Below, one piece after another: positions 36,445 through 45,361 of a DNA stretch of 64,000 bases; position 1 is the stretch's first letter, and every line of letters starts with the position of its first letter. The position numbers and the translations under genes are program-made. The notes beneath the pieces are model-generated. The model had not been told where the DNA came from. It worked only from the letters and a program-made list of their open reading frames with translations, and made no database searches. This DNA comes from Planctomycetota bacterium. GTDB lineage: Bacteria; Planctomycetota; UBA1135; UBA2386. The DNA lies in contig JAEUHS010000053.1 of the NCBI GenBank assembly GCA_016794035.1, positions 1 through 64,000 on the forward strand, given 5' to 3'.

Positions 36445-38661
36445 CTACAGCTTCTCCTGCAGGAACCGCAGGAAGCGCCCGAACAGGTGCAGCTGCTGCT
36501 GCAGGTCCTCGATGCCGTGCCGCACGCGCGGGTAGACCATGAAGTCGCAGTCCTTGCCGGCCGCCTGCAGCGCGTGCAGGAACTGCAGGCTGTTCTGCAT
36601 GTGCACGTTGTCGTCCATCGCCGCGGCGATCAGCATCAGGTGACCGTGCAGGTTGCCGGCCGCCGCGACGACGCTGCCCTTGTCGTAGCCCTCGGCGTTG
36701 GTGCTCGGCAGGCCGCCGTAGCGCTCGGTGTAGATGGTGTCGTAGTTGCGCCAGTCGGTGACCGCGTTGACGGCGACGCCGACCTGCCACCTGGTGCTGT
36801 GCGTCAGGTTGTAGAGCGTCTGGTAGCCGCCGTAGCTCCAGCCCCAGATCGCGATGCGCGCCGGGTCGGCGATGCCCTGCGCGACCAGCCAGTCGACGCC
36901 GTCCTCGAGGTCCTGCAGCTCGCTCTGGCCGAGCTGCCGCCAGCACGCCTTCGCGTACTTGCGGCCCTTGCCGCTCGCCGAGCGGTTGTCGCAGACGAAC
37001 ACCACGTAGCCGCGCTGCACCAGCAGCTGATGCCACAGGTAGTCGCGGCCGCCCCACTCGTCGCGCACGCGCGGCGTGTGCGGGCCCGAGTAGGTGAACT
37101 GTACGACCGGGTAGCGCTTGCCGGCCTCGAAGTCGCGTGGCTTCAGCAGCATCGCCTCCATCGGGAAGCCGTCGCGCGTCGTCACCTGCAGGAACTCGGG
37201 CTCGGCGAGGCCGTACGGCAGGAGCATCTGCGGCTTCGACACGGCGATCGCGCGCAGCTCGGCGCCCTGCAGGTCGCGCAGCGACACGCACGGCGGCGTG
37301 TCCGCGTCGCTCCACGTCGTCACGAACGTCTTGCCGCCGGGCGCCATCGACACGTCGTGCGTGCCGCGCCCCTCGGTGATGCGCTGCGGTTCGCCGCCGG
37401 TCAGCGGCACGCGGTAGAGGTGCGTCTGCAGCGGCGAGTCCTTGTCGGCGGTGAAGAACAGCGTGCCGGTGGCGTCGTCGACGGCGACGACCTTCTTCAC
37501 CTGCCACTCGCCCGCGGTCAGCCGCCCGCGCAGTTCGCCGCTGCGCGCGTACCGGTAGACGTGGCGGAAGCCGTCGCGCTCGCTGAGCCACAGGAACTCG
37601 TCGCCGCCGGCCAGCCATTCGGGCTCCGGCCCCGCCTCGACCCAGCAGTCGCTGTCCTCGCGGAACACCTTGCGCACGCCGCCGGTCACCGCGTCACCGG
37701 CCAGCATGTCGAGCCAGGTCTGCTCGCGGTTCTGCACCTGGAACAGCACCTCCTTGCCGTCCGGCGCCCAGGTCACGCGCACGATCAGGCGGTCCTCGAT
37801 CGGGTAGCGCGACAGATCGAACCAGCGCGTCTCGTTGCCCTGGTCGAGGTCGACGACGCCGAGGTCGACGTTGGGGTTCGCCTCGCCCGTCTTCGGATAG
37901 TTGGTCTTCTCCACCGGCGGCCGCGCCGGGTGGTCGCCGACCAGCACGAACTCCTGCACCGGCGATTCGTCCAGCCGCAGCAGCGCGAGGCGCGCGCCGT
38001 CCGGCGACCACCAGTAGCCCTGGAAGTTGCCGCGGCCGTACAGCTCCTCCTGGTAGACCCAGTCGAGGCGGCCGAAGAACAGGTCGTCGTTGCCCTCGGT
38101 CGTCAGGTCGCGCACCGCGCCACCGGCGGTCGGCACGACGTGCAGGTTGTGTTCGGCGATGAACGCGACCCAGGTACCGTCGGCGGAGAACGACACGCCG
38201 ACCTCCTCGACGTCCGGCGTGTTCGTCAGCCGCACGGCCGCGCCGTCGAGCCCGGCGGCGAACAGGTCGGCGCCGACGTCGACGACGAAGTGCGCGTGGT
38301 CCCTGCTCCAGGTCCACCGGTCGGCGTCGCCGAGCGCCGCGTCGAGATCGGCCGCGGCCGGCAACGCCGCGCGCAGAGCCTGCTGCAGCGCGGCGTGGTC
38401 GACGTACGGCGCGCGCCTGCCGCTCGACGCCTCGACCGCGCTCCATTGCGGCTGCCCCTGGCCCGGCAGCGCCTTCGGGCCGGCGTCGAACACCAGATAG
38501 CGCTCCGCGTCGAGCCACCCCTGCGGTTCCTCGGCTCCCATGACCATGCGGAAGTCGAGCCGGAACATGTCGATCGGCTGCAGCGGCCGCGCCTTCTGGG
38601 CGACGTCCTGGGCGAACAGCGGAACGACGGCGAACGTGCACGCGACGATGGTTCGGAACAT
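36445..38661 (-). CDS. S9 family dipeptidyl peptidase IV-like protease
   Basis: 738 aa from ATG (MFRTIVACTFAVVPLFAQ, a signal peptide); an ATG three codons upstream is an alternative. The N-terminal beta-propeller (DPPIV_N) spans about residues 90-480. The C-terminal alpha/beta hydrolase has the nucleophile GWSYGGYQTL, the Asp in AAAMDDNVHMQN and the His in RVRHGIED. DPP-IV-type enzymes release Xaa-Pro dipeptides from peptides outside the cytoplasm. With two peptide transporters nearby it fits a peptide-scavenging role, although it is in a separate transcript. Confidence 0.92.
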   Translation of the reverse strand: MFRTIVACTFAVVPLFAQDVAQKARPLQPIDMFRLDFRMVMGAEEPQGWLDAERYLVFDAGPKALPGQGQPQWSAVEASSGRRAPYVDHAALQQALRAALPAAADLDAALGDADRWTWSRDHAHFVVDVGADLFAAGLDGAAVRLTNTPDVEEVGVSFSADGTWVAFIAEHNLHVVPTAGGAVRDLTTEGNDDLFFGRLDWVYQEELYGRGNFQGYWWSPDGARLALLRLDESPVQEFVLVGDHPARPPVEKTNYPKTGEANPNVDLGVVDLDQGNETRWFDLSRYPIEDRLIVRVTWAPDGKEVLFQVQNREQTWLDMLAGDAVTGGVRKVFREDSDCWVEAGPEPEWLAGGDEFLWLSERDGFRHVYRYARSGELRGRLTAGEWQVKKVVAVDDATGTLFFTADKDSPLQTHLYRVPLTGGEPQRITEGRGTHDVSMAPGGKTFVTTWSDADTPPCVSLRDLQGAELRAIAVSKPQMLLPYGLAEPEFLQVTTRDGFPMEAMLLKPRDFEAGKRYPVVQFTYSGPHTPRVRDEWGGRDYLWHQLLVQRGYVVFVCDNRSASGKGRKYAKACWRQLGQSELQDLEDGVDWLVAQGIADPARIAIWGWSYGGYQTLYNLTHSTRWQVGVAVNAVTDWRNYDTIYTERYGGLPSTNAEGYDKGSVVAAAGNLHGHLMLIAAAMDDNVHMQNSLQFLHALQAAGKDCDFMVYPRVRHGIEDLQQQLHLFGRFLRFLQEKL

Positions 38662-38707
38662 CGCCGGCATCGTGCCAGAGCCGCCGCGGCGAGGCCACCT
38701 CGGGCCA

Positions 38708-39913
38708 CTACAGCCGCGGATCGCGCCAGCCGGCTTCGAGGAAGCCGCGTTCGACGAGCTCCCAGACGACGACCTTCGCGCGCGTGCCCGTGGCCATCTC
38801 CCGCATGCCCGCGCGCACCGGCCCGAGCCCGTCGGCACCGTAGACGAAGATCAGCCGCACGGGACGACCGAGCGACAGCGCGAGCGCCTTCATGCCGTTC
38901 TCCTCGCTGAAGCTGGTGCCCATCACCAGCACCTCCGCGTCCGCGTCCGTGCCGCCCATCGGCAGCAGGCGGCCGTCTTCGAGCAGCGACACGCCGTAGT
39001 AGTCGCGCGTCTCGGCGAGGCGTTCGGCGAGGAAGCTCATCGGCACCGTGCGCCGGCCGGGCTGATCCGGCGCCTCGACCGTGCCGATGCCCAGCATCGC
39101 GCTGAGGTCGCCGATCAGCCGCACGCTCTCGCTGCCGGCGAGCACCAGGTTGCGGCGCGGTGACAGGCGCGCCCCCAGCGGCCCGGCCTCGATCGCCGCC
39201 GCTGCGGCGCGGCCGGCGGTCAGCGCGCCCATCGGCCGCCAGTGCGTGTCGCGCCGGAAGTACAGCTCCTGGTCGGGCGCGGCCGAACGCGCCGCCGCCA
39301 TCGCCGCCGCGAGGTCGACGGTGGCAATGTCGAGCGCCGCCAGGTCCGCCAGCAGCATGCCGTAGATCGGCGCCTTGGCGGCCGGCATGCGCCCGTCGGC
39401 GAACGCGAACTCCGGGTAGACGCGCGCCTTGTCGGGCACGACCATCACGAACAGCTCGGCGCCGGCGGCGCGCACCCGATCCCGCACCTCGCCGAGGAAG
39501 CGGCGCCGGTTGGCCGTCGCGGCCTCGAAGCCGGCCCGATCGGGCGCGACCGTCGGCGCCAGGAACAGCCAGTCGCCGCGGCCGAAGTGCACCTCGTCGC
39601 TGTGCGGCACGTCGAGCCGGTAGCGCAGTTCGTTCCAGCTGCTGCGCAGCCACCAGACGATCGGCGACTGCTCGCGCAGGTGCTTCTCCTCGGCCAGCAT
39701 CCAGCTGCCGTCCCTGGCCGCGTCCCAGGACAGCGCCGGCGCCGGCGTCTGGCCGCGCGAGCGGATCGGCGGCTGCTCGCGGCCGAGCACGCCGTGCCAG
39801 ACCAGGTGGAACAGCGGCACGCTGCCCACCAGCGCCGCCGCCAGCACGATGCCGTGCCAGCGCACCGCCCATTGGCCGGACGTCTGCGGGCGTGGTTCGG
39901 TCGGTTCGGACAT
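38708..39913 (-). CDS. AlgX/AlgJ-like SGNH acetyltransferase-associated protein
   Basis: 401 aa from ATG overlapping the stop of the MBOAT gene by one base. One N-terminal transmembrane helix (about 20-40) precedes an SGNH-hydrolase-like domain: FGRGDWLFLAPT, FVMVVPDKARVYPE, the D-x-H pair in YFRRDTHWRPMG and the GDSF-like serine block VMGTSFSEENG. AlgJ/AlgX-type partners receive acetyl groups from the AlgI-like membrane protein and place them on exopolysaccharide. No polysaccharide synthase is next to it, so the acceptor glycan is unknown. Confidence 0.85.
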   Translation of the reverse strand: MSEPTEPRPQTSGQWAVRWHGIVLAAALVGSVPLFHLVWHGVLGREQPPIRSRGQTPAPALSWDAARDGSWMLAEEKHLREQSPIVWWLRSSWNELRYRLDVPHSDEVHFGRGDWLFLAPTVAPDRAGFEAATANRRRFLGEVRDRVRAAGAELFVMVVPDKARVYPEFAFADGRMPAAKAPIYGMLLADLAALDIATVDLAAAMAAARSAAPDQELYFRRDTHWRPMGALTAGRAAAAAIEAGPLGARLSPRRNLVLAGSESVRLIGDLSAMLGIGTVEAPDQPGRRTVPMSFLAERLAETRDYYGVSLLEDGRLLPMGGTDADAEVLVMGTSFSEENGMKALALSLGRPVRLIFVYGADGLGPVRAGMREMATGTRAKVVVWELVERGFLEAGWRDPRL

Positions 39914-41289
39914 CAGAACTGGAAGTAGATGAACGGCACGAAGTCGCTGCTGAGCAGCTGGCAGACCGCCAGCAGGAACACGGCGAAGCTGCCGAGCATC
40001 ACCAGCGGATGGAAGCGCGCGACCAGCAGCTCGCTGCGCGGCACCGCGAACGCGACGAACAGGCCCACCAGCAGCGCGCCATAGGCGAACGGCGCACGGT
40101 CGCCGAGCTGCGGCACCGTGCCGACGCCGCCCAGGCCGACGATGCCGCCGACCATCTTCGCGAGGTCCGCGCCGGTCTCGCAGTGGAAGATCATGATCGC
40201 GACGGTCCAGATCACGAACGTCAGCAGCACCTGCAGCGGGCGCGGCAGCGCGCCGTAGAGCGCGCCCTTGTGGCGCCGCTCCAGCACCAGGAAGGTGCCG
40301 TGGATGCCGCCCCAGAGCAGGTAGTTCCAGGCGGCGCCGTGCCACAGGCCGCCGAGCAGCATCGTGATCATCACGTTCGTCTGCGCGCGCAGCTCGCCCT
40401 TGCGGTTGCCGCCGAGCGGCACGTAGAGGTAGTCGCGCAGCCACGTCGACAGGCTGACGTGCCAGCGACGCCAGATCTCGGTCACGCTGTGGGCGCGGTA
40501 CGGCGACAGGAAGTTGCTGGGGAACCGGAAGCCGAGCAGCATGCCGAGCCCGATCGCCATGTCGCTGTAGCCGGAGAAGTCGAAGTAGATCTGCACCGAG
40601 TAGGCGACGCTGCCGAGCCACGCCGACGCCAGGCCCGGTGCGCCCTGCGCCCACACCGCGTTGACCAGCGGCGCCACGGAATCGGCGATCAGCACCTTCT
40701 TGACGAACCCGATCGCGAACAGGAACACGCCGTCGGACAGCATGCGCGGGTCGACCGAGCGACCGCGGATCTGGTCCTGCACGTCGCTGTAGCGCACGAC
40801 CGGGCCGGCGACGAGCTGCGGGAACATCGACACGAAGCACAGCAGGTCGAGCAGCGACCGCACCGGCTGCACGTTGCCGCGGTAGACGTCGATGGTGTAG
40901 CTCATCGACTGGAACGTGAAGAACGAGATGCCGATCGGCAGCAGGACCCGCTCCCACTCCACCGGCCACGGCGTCAGCTCGTTCCAGGTGCCGACGAACA
41001 GGTTCGCGTACTTGAACCAGGCCAGCAGCCCGAGGTTCGACACGATCGACGCCAGCAGCCACAGCTTGCGGCGGCGACCGCCCGCGCCCGCTCCCATCTG
41101 CACGGCGGCGGTGTAGTCGATCACGACGCTGACCAGCATCAGCAGCACGTAGTGCGGCCGCCACCAGCCGTAGAACACGAAGCTGCCGATCGTCAGCACG
41201 AGGTTCCGCCAGCGCGACGGGGTCGCGTAGTAGCCCGCCAGGAAGACCGGCAGGAACCAGAACAGGAACACGAACGAGGCGAAGACCAC
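39913..41289 (-). CDS. MBOAT O-acyltransferase, AlgI-like
   Basis: 458 aa from GTG. Multi-pass MBOAT fold with the catalytic histidine regions IWRRWHVSLSTWLRDYLYVPLGG and GLWHGAAWNYLLWG. Early signature WFKYANLF and FSGYSDMAIGLGMLLGF also match AlgI/PatA/DltB-type proteins, which move acetyl groups across the membrane. Directly followed by its AlgJ-like partner, so the pair forms a two-gene O-acetylation unit. Confidence 0.93.
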   Translation of the reverse strand: MVFASFVFLFWFLPVFLAGYYATPSRWRNLVLTIGSFVFYGWWRPHYVLLMLVSVVIDYTAAVQMGAGAGGRRRKLWLLASIVSNLGLLAWFKYANLFVGTWNELTPWPVEWERVLLPIGISFFTFQSMSYTIDVYRGNVQPVRSLLDLLCFVSMFPQLVAGPVVRYSDVQDQIRGRSVDPRMLSDGVFLFAIGFVKKVLIADSVAPLVNAVWAQGAPGLASAWLGSVAYSVQIYFDFSGYSDMAIGLGMLLGFRFPSNFLSPYRAHSVTEIWRRWHVSLSTWLRDYLYVPLGGNRKGELRAQTNVMITMLLGGLWHGAAWNYLLWGGIHGTFLVLERRHKGALYGALPRPLQVLLTFVIWTVAIMIFHCETGADLAKMVGGIVGLGGVGTVPQLGDRAPFAYGALLVGLFVAFAVPRSELLVARFHPLVMLGSFAVFLLAVCQLLSSDFVPFIYFQF

Positions 41290-41332
41290 GTGGCGCGGCG
41301 ATCCTATCGGTGGCGTCGCACGCGCCCAATCG

Positions 41333-42325
41333 TCAGGCTTCGGACTTCGGGTCGCGCTCCATCAGTTCCCGCACCGCGGCGCGCGGCGACAGACCCTCGA
41401 ACAGCACGCGGGCGACCGCGGTGGCGATCGGCATGTCGACGTGGCGACGTTGCGCCTGCTCGACCACGACGCGCGAGGTCCAGACGCCCTCGGCGACCTT
41501 GGCCGACGCCGCCAGCGCCTGCTGCAGGGTCTCGCCGCGGCCGATGCGTTCGCCGAACGCGCGGTTCCTGCCGTGCGACGAGAACGCCGTCACGGCGAGG
41601 TCGCCGACGCCGGCGAGCCCGGCGAAGGTGCGCGGGTCGGCGCCGAGCCCCTGGCCGAACCGCATCATCTCGACGATGCCGCGCGACAGGATCGCGGCCT
41701 TGGCGTTGTCGCCGTAGCCGAGGCCGTCGGCGATGCCGGCCGCCAGCGCCATGACGTTCTTCAGCGCCCCGCACAGCTCGATGCCGAGCATGTCGGTGTT
41801 GCGATAGATGCGGAACGTCGGCGTCGTCAGCCGGGCCTGCAGCCGCTGCAGCGACTCGTCGTCGGTGCCGGCGAGCACCACCGTGGTCGGCAGGTCGCGG
41901 GCGATCTCCTCGGCATGGCTCGGGCCGCCGAGCACGAACACCCGCTCCGGGTGGCCGAGCACCGCGGCCGCGACCTCGGACGGCCGCGCGCCGGTGCGCT
42001 CCTCGAGCCCCTTGGCCAACGACACGATCGGCAGCGTCGGCGGGATCGTGGGCGCCATCGCCACGAGCACGCCGCGCACGTGCTGCGTCGGCACCGCGAG
42101 CAACGCGACGTCGGCACGATCGAGCACGGCGGCGGCGTCGTGCGTGACGCGGATCGCGTCCGGCAGCACGAACGACTCCAGGTAGCGCGGGTTCTGGCGC
42201 GAGGCCGCGATCTGGGCGGTGTAGACCGGGTCGTGCCCCCACAACGCGATCGTGTGCCCGACGCGCTGCAGCGCCAGCGCCATCGCGGTGCCGAAGCCAC
42301 CGTTGCCGAGGATCGCGACCCTCAT
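41333..42325 (-). CDS. gpsA: NAD(P)-dependent glycerol-3-phosphate dehydrogenase
   Basis: 330 aa. Rossmann motif GNGGFGTAMALAL at the N-terminus (usual GxGxxG with Asn), the LAKGLE and GPSHAEEIA motifs of GpsA, and the C-terminal catalytic region ELCGALKNVMALAAGIADGLGYGDNAKAA with the conserved Lys. It makes sn-glycerol-3-phosphate for phospholipid synthesis. The start overlaps the stop of plsY (ATGA), so the two consecutive enzymes of the pathway are coupled. Confidence 0.95.
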   Translation of the reverse strand: MRVAILGNGGFGTAMALALQRVGHTIALWGHDPVYTAQIAASRQNPRYLESFVLPDAIRVTHDAAAVLDRADVALLAVPTQHVRGVLVAMAPTIPPTLPIVSLAKGLEERTGARPSEVAAAVLGHPERVFVLGGPSHAEEIARDLPTTVVLAGTDDESLQRLQARLTTPTFRIYRNTDMLGIELCGALKNVMALAAGIADGLGYGDNAKAAILSRGIVEMMRFGQGLGADPRTFAGLAGVGDLAVTAFSSHGRNRAFGERIGRGETLQQALAASAKVAEGVWTSRVVVEQAQRRHVDMPIATAVARVLFEGLSPRAAVRELMERDPKSEA

Positions 42326-42984
42326 GACGACGCCGCCTTGCGGGCCGCGAAGTGCCTGCCGAGGTTGCTGCGGTGCGTCCAGACCAGGAACGCCGCGATC
42401 GCCAGGCACAACAGCGTCAGCGGCAGCCGTTCGCCGAAGGCCGTGCCGGGGTGCAGCGCGATCGCCGCCAACGGCAGCGCCAGCCCGAGCGCCAGACTGC
42501 CGAAGAACACGTGGCCGGTGGCGAAGCGCACGACGCAGAACACGCCGATCGCGATCAGCGTGACCTGCCAGTCGAGCGCCAGCAGCGCGCCGGTCGCGGT
42601 CGCCACGCCCTTGCCGCCGCGCCAGCCGAGGAACGGCGTGAACACGTGGCCGAGCACCGCCAGCGCCGCGGCGATCACGGCCGCCGCCAGGTGCGCACTG
42701 GCCGTCTGCATCAGCAGCACGGCCAGGCAGCCCTTGCCGGCGTCGAGCAGGTAGATGCCCAGGAACGCGGCCAGCCGCGCGCCCTTGCCGTCGAAGGCGC
42801 GGCTGGCATTGGTCGCGCCGACGTTGCCGCTGCCGACCGAACGCACGTCGACGCCCTTGCCCGCGCGCACGACCAGCCACGCGAACGGCACCGCGCCGAG
42901 CACGAACGCCGCCGCCGCGAAGAACAGCACGACGCGCAGCTGGACGCCGTCGAGCGCGTCCGCGACCGGAAGGGCACCGTACAT
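42322..42984 (-). CDS. plsY: Acyl-phosphate:glycerol-3-phosphate acyltransferase
   Basis: 220 aa membrane protein with the three PlsY motifs: VGSGNVGATNASRAF, HVFTPFLGWRGGKGVAT and GHVFFGSLALGL. PlsY transfers an acyl group from acyl-phosphate to glycerol-3-phosphate, the first step of phosphatidate synthesis in most bacteria. Overlaps gpsA. Divergent from the hydantoinase-like gene across 73 bp. Confidence 0.93.
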   Translation of the reverse strand: MYGALPVADALDGVQLRVVLFFAAAAFVLGAVPFAWLVVRAGKGVDVRSVGSGNVGATNASRAFDGKGARLAAFLGIYLLDAGKGCLAVLLMQTASAHLAAAVIAAALAVLGHVFTPFLGWRGGKGVATATGALLALDWQVTLIAIGVFCVVRFATGHVFFGSLALGLALPLAAIALHPGTAFGERLPLTLLCLAIAAFLVWTHRSNLGRHFAARKAASS

Positions 42985-43057
42985 CGCGCGGAAGGCTAAC
43001 CGGCACGATCGCCAACGTCTCGTGGCAAGCACCGCCGCGGCCGCTACGTTCCCGCCC

Positions 43058-45001
43058 GTGGCAGCGCGCATCGGCATCGACACCGGCGGCACGTTCACCG
43101 ACGTCGTGCGGTGGTCGTCGCGCGGCCTGCGCGTGCACAAGCTGCCGTCGACGCCCGCCGATCCGTCGCGCGCGGTGCTGGCCGGCCTCGCCGCGGTGCG
43201 CGACGGCGACGACGAGGCCGTCGACGTGGTGCACGGCACGACCGTCGGCCTCAACGCCGTGCTGACCGGCGACCTCGCGCGCACGGTGTTCGTCACCAAC
43301 CGCGGCTTCGAGGATCTGATCGAGATCGGCCGCCAGGAACGCGAGGCCCTGTACGCGCTCGAACCGCGGCGCGCGGTGCCGCCGGTGCCGCGCCGGCTGC
43401 GCGTCGGCGTCGACTGCCGGCGCGACGCCCACGGCGTCGTCACGGCGCTGACCGCCGCCGAGGTCGAACGCACGACCGCCGCGGTGCGCCGGCTGCGACC
43501 CGCGGCGATCGCGATCGGCCTGCTGCACTCTCCCGGCGACCCGCGCGACGAGCGCCGGCTCGCGCGCGCGCTGCGCCGCGCGCTGCCCGGGGTGCCGATC
43601 ACCTGCAGCGCCGAGCTGCTGCCCGCCTTCGGCGAATACGAACGCTTCTGCGCCGCGATCCTCAACGCCGCCATCGCGCCGGTCGTCGGCGGCTACACCG
43701 AGAAGCTGCGACACGGCATCGGGCCCGGCCGGCTGCGGCTGATGCGCAGCAGCCTCGGCATCCTGCCGACCGCGGAAGCGGCGGCGTTCCCGGCCCGCGC
43801 GATGTTCTCGGGCCCGGCCGGCGGCGTGCTGGCGGCCGCGCAGCTCGCGCGGCGCCTCGGCGCCCGCCAGGTCGCCGCGTTCGACATGGGCGGCACCTCG
43901 GCCGACGTGTGCCTGGTCGGCGGCGGCGCCGAGGCGGCCGACGGCACCATCGGCGGCCTGCCGTTGGCGCTGCCGTCGGTGCCCGTGCACACGGTCGGCT
44001 GCGGCGGCGGCAGCATCGCCTACGTCGATGCCGGCGGGGCGCTGCGCGTCGGCCCCGAGAGCGCTGGCGCCGATCCGGGGCCGGCGTGCTACGGCAGGGG
44101 ATCCGAGGCGACCGTGACCGACGCCCACCTGGTGCTCGGCCACCTCGGCGCCGACACGCTGCTGCAGGGCGCGTTCCCGGTCGACGTCGACGCTGCGGTG
44201 CGTGCCGTCGAACGCCTCGCCCGCCGCCTCGGCCTCGGCACCGAGGCCACGGCGCGCGGCATCGTCGACATCGCCGACGCGACCATGGCGCGCGCGATCC
44301 TGGTCATCACGGCCGAACGCGCGGTCGACCCGGCGACGGTACCGCTGGTCGCCTACGGCGGCGCCGGCGGCCTGCACGCGGCCGGCCTGCTGGCCCGCCT
44401 CGGCATGCCGCTGGCCTTCCTGCCACCGCATGCCGGCGCCTTCTCGGCGCTCGGGCTGGCGCTGGCCGGCGAATCGGTGGAACGCAGCGAGGCCGTGCGC
44501 GAGCGACTCGCGCCACAGGCGCTCGCGGGTCTGCTGCGGCTCGGCGCCGGACTGCTGGCGGCGGCGCGCGGCGACATCGACGGTCCGGCGCGGGGCCGCG
44601 TCGAAGCACACGCGCGCTACGCGGGGCAGGGTGCGACCCTGTGCCTGCCGCTGACCCGCGGGCTCGGCCGCGCCTTCGCCCGCGAGCATCTGCGGCGCTA
44701 CGGCTTCACCACCGACGCCGCCATCGAAGTGGTGCGCATCACGGCGCGCGCCGAGACCGCGCCGCGCGGCTTTCCGGCGATTCCGCGGCAGACGACCGCG
44801 GCGCGCGCCCCGGGCGTCCGGCGACGCCGCCCGATCGGCGGCGAGGTGCGCGTGGTGCGGCGCGACGCGAGCATCGGGTCACATTTCCCCGGACCCGTGG
44901 TGATCGAGGAAGCCACCGCGACAACCCTCGTTCCGGCTGGCTGTTCGGGCATCGTCACGCCCTACGGGCTGCGCCTGCAGCGACCGGCGACCCGCACCTG
45001 A
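43058..45001 (+). CDS. Hydantoinase/5-oxoprolinase A-subunit-like protein
   Basis: 647 aa from GTG (VAARIGIDTGGTFTDVVRW). HyuA family signatures: DTGGTFTD, HGTTVGLNAVLTG, ELLPAFGEYERF, MFSGPAGGVLAAA, AFDMGGTSADVCLV and AGADPGPACYG. The family hydrolyses cyclic amides with ATP or carboxylates acetone/acetophenone and normally needs a HyuB partner. No HyuB gene is adjacent here, and at 647 residues the protein is slightly shorter than typical A subunits. It may have a partner elsewhere or act alone. Confidence 0.88.
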   Translation: MAARIGIDTGGTFTDVVRWSSRGLRVHKLPSTPADPSRAVLAGLAAVRDGDDEAVDVVHGTTVGLNAVLTGDLARTVFVTNRGFEDLIEIGRQEREALYALEPRRAVPPVPRRLRVGVDCRRDAHGVVTALTAAEVERTTAAVRRLRPAAIAIGLLHSPGDPRDERRLARALRRALPGVPITCSAELLPAFGEYERFCAAILNAAIAPVVGGYTEKLRHGIGPGRLRLMRSSLGILPTAEAAAFPARAMFSGPAGGVLAAAQLARRLGARQVAAFDMGGTSADVCLVGGGAEAADGTIGGLPLALPSVPVHTVGCGGGSIAYVDAGGALRVGPESAGADPGPACYGRGSEATVTDAHLVLGHLGADTLLQGAFPVDVDAAVRAVERLARRLGLGTEATARGIVDIADATMARAILVITAERAVDPATVPLVAYGGAGGLHAAGLLARLGMPLAFLPPHAGAFSALGLALAGESVERSEAVRERLAPQALAGLLRLGAGLLAAARGDIDGPARGRVEAHARYAGQGATLCLPLTRGLGRAFAREHLRRYGFTTDAAIEVVRITARAETAPRGFPAIPRQTTAARAPGVRRRRPIGGEVRVVRRDASIGSHFPGPVVIEEATATTLVPAGCSGIVTPYGLRLQRPATRT

Positions 45002-45361
45002 GTGCAGCCGTTCTGGTTGACTCCGACGAAGCGCGAGCTACTCTTGTCGGTCGAATCGGCCCAGGTTCGCCAGCTTGACACAGGAAGGTGCGCGCCGCGC
45101 ACGACAGCAACGGTCAACTCGATCGGGGCCGGAGACTAGCTACCGTTGACATACAGCTTGTCGGTGGCGTCCCACGCGGACTGCCACGGCAAGAAGCCGA
45201 CACACAGCCGGGGGTTGTCCGCGACGGACGTAAAAACTTGACTCTCCTTCTTCCCCTTTTCCCGAAGTTTCACCCCCGGCTTCCTTTCCCCCGCTGAACG
45301 GGGGCCCGCGCGCGCGGTTGCCGTCGCACCGCGCGGAACGCCTGCGAGCCAGCGGCCGCGA
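45002..45361. other. 360-base stretch without a confident gene
   Basis: Lower GC than its surroundings, with two TTGACA hexamers (about 45077 and 45146), a hairpin at 45164-45187 (GTGGCGTCC / GGAC-T-GCCAC, five-base loop) and a pyrimidine-rich run near 45240-45290. A 45-codon frame opens with GTG right after the hydantoinase stop, and a 69-codon frame runs from 45088; neither resembles a known protein. A small RNA or decayed gene is possible. Confidence 0.4.

Noticed and set aside
41333..44689. 1118-codon minus-strand open frame
   Set aside because: Only the last 330 codons (gpsA) are real; the remainder is antisense to the hydantoinase gene.
45077..45151. TTGACA hexamers as sigma-70 promoters
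   Set aside because: No -10 hexamer at 16-18 bases from either, so no promoter was called.
45088..45297. 69-codon open frame in the gene-poor stretch
   Set aside because: No family, no ribosome-binding site, irregular composition; recorded only as part of that stretch.
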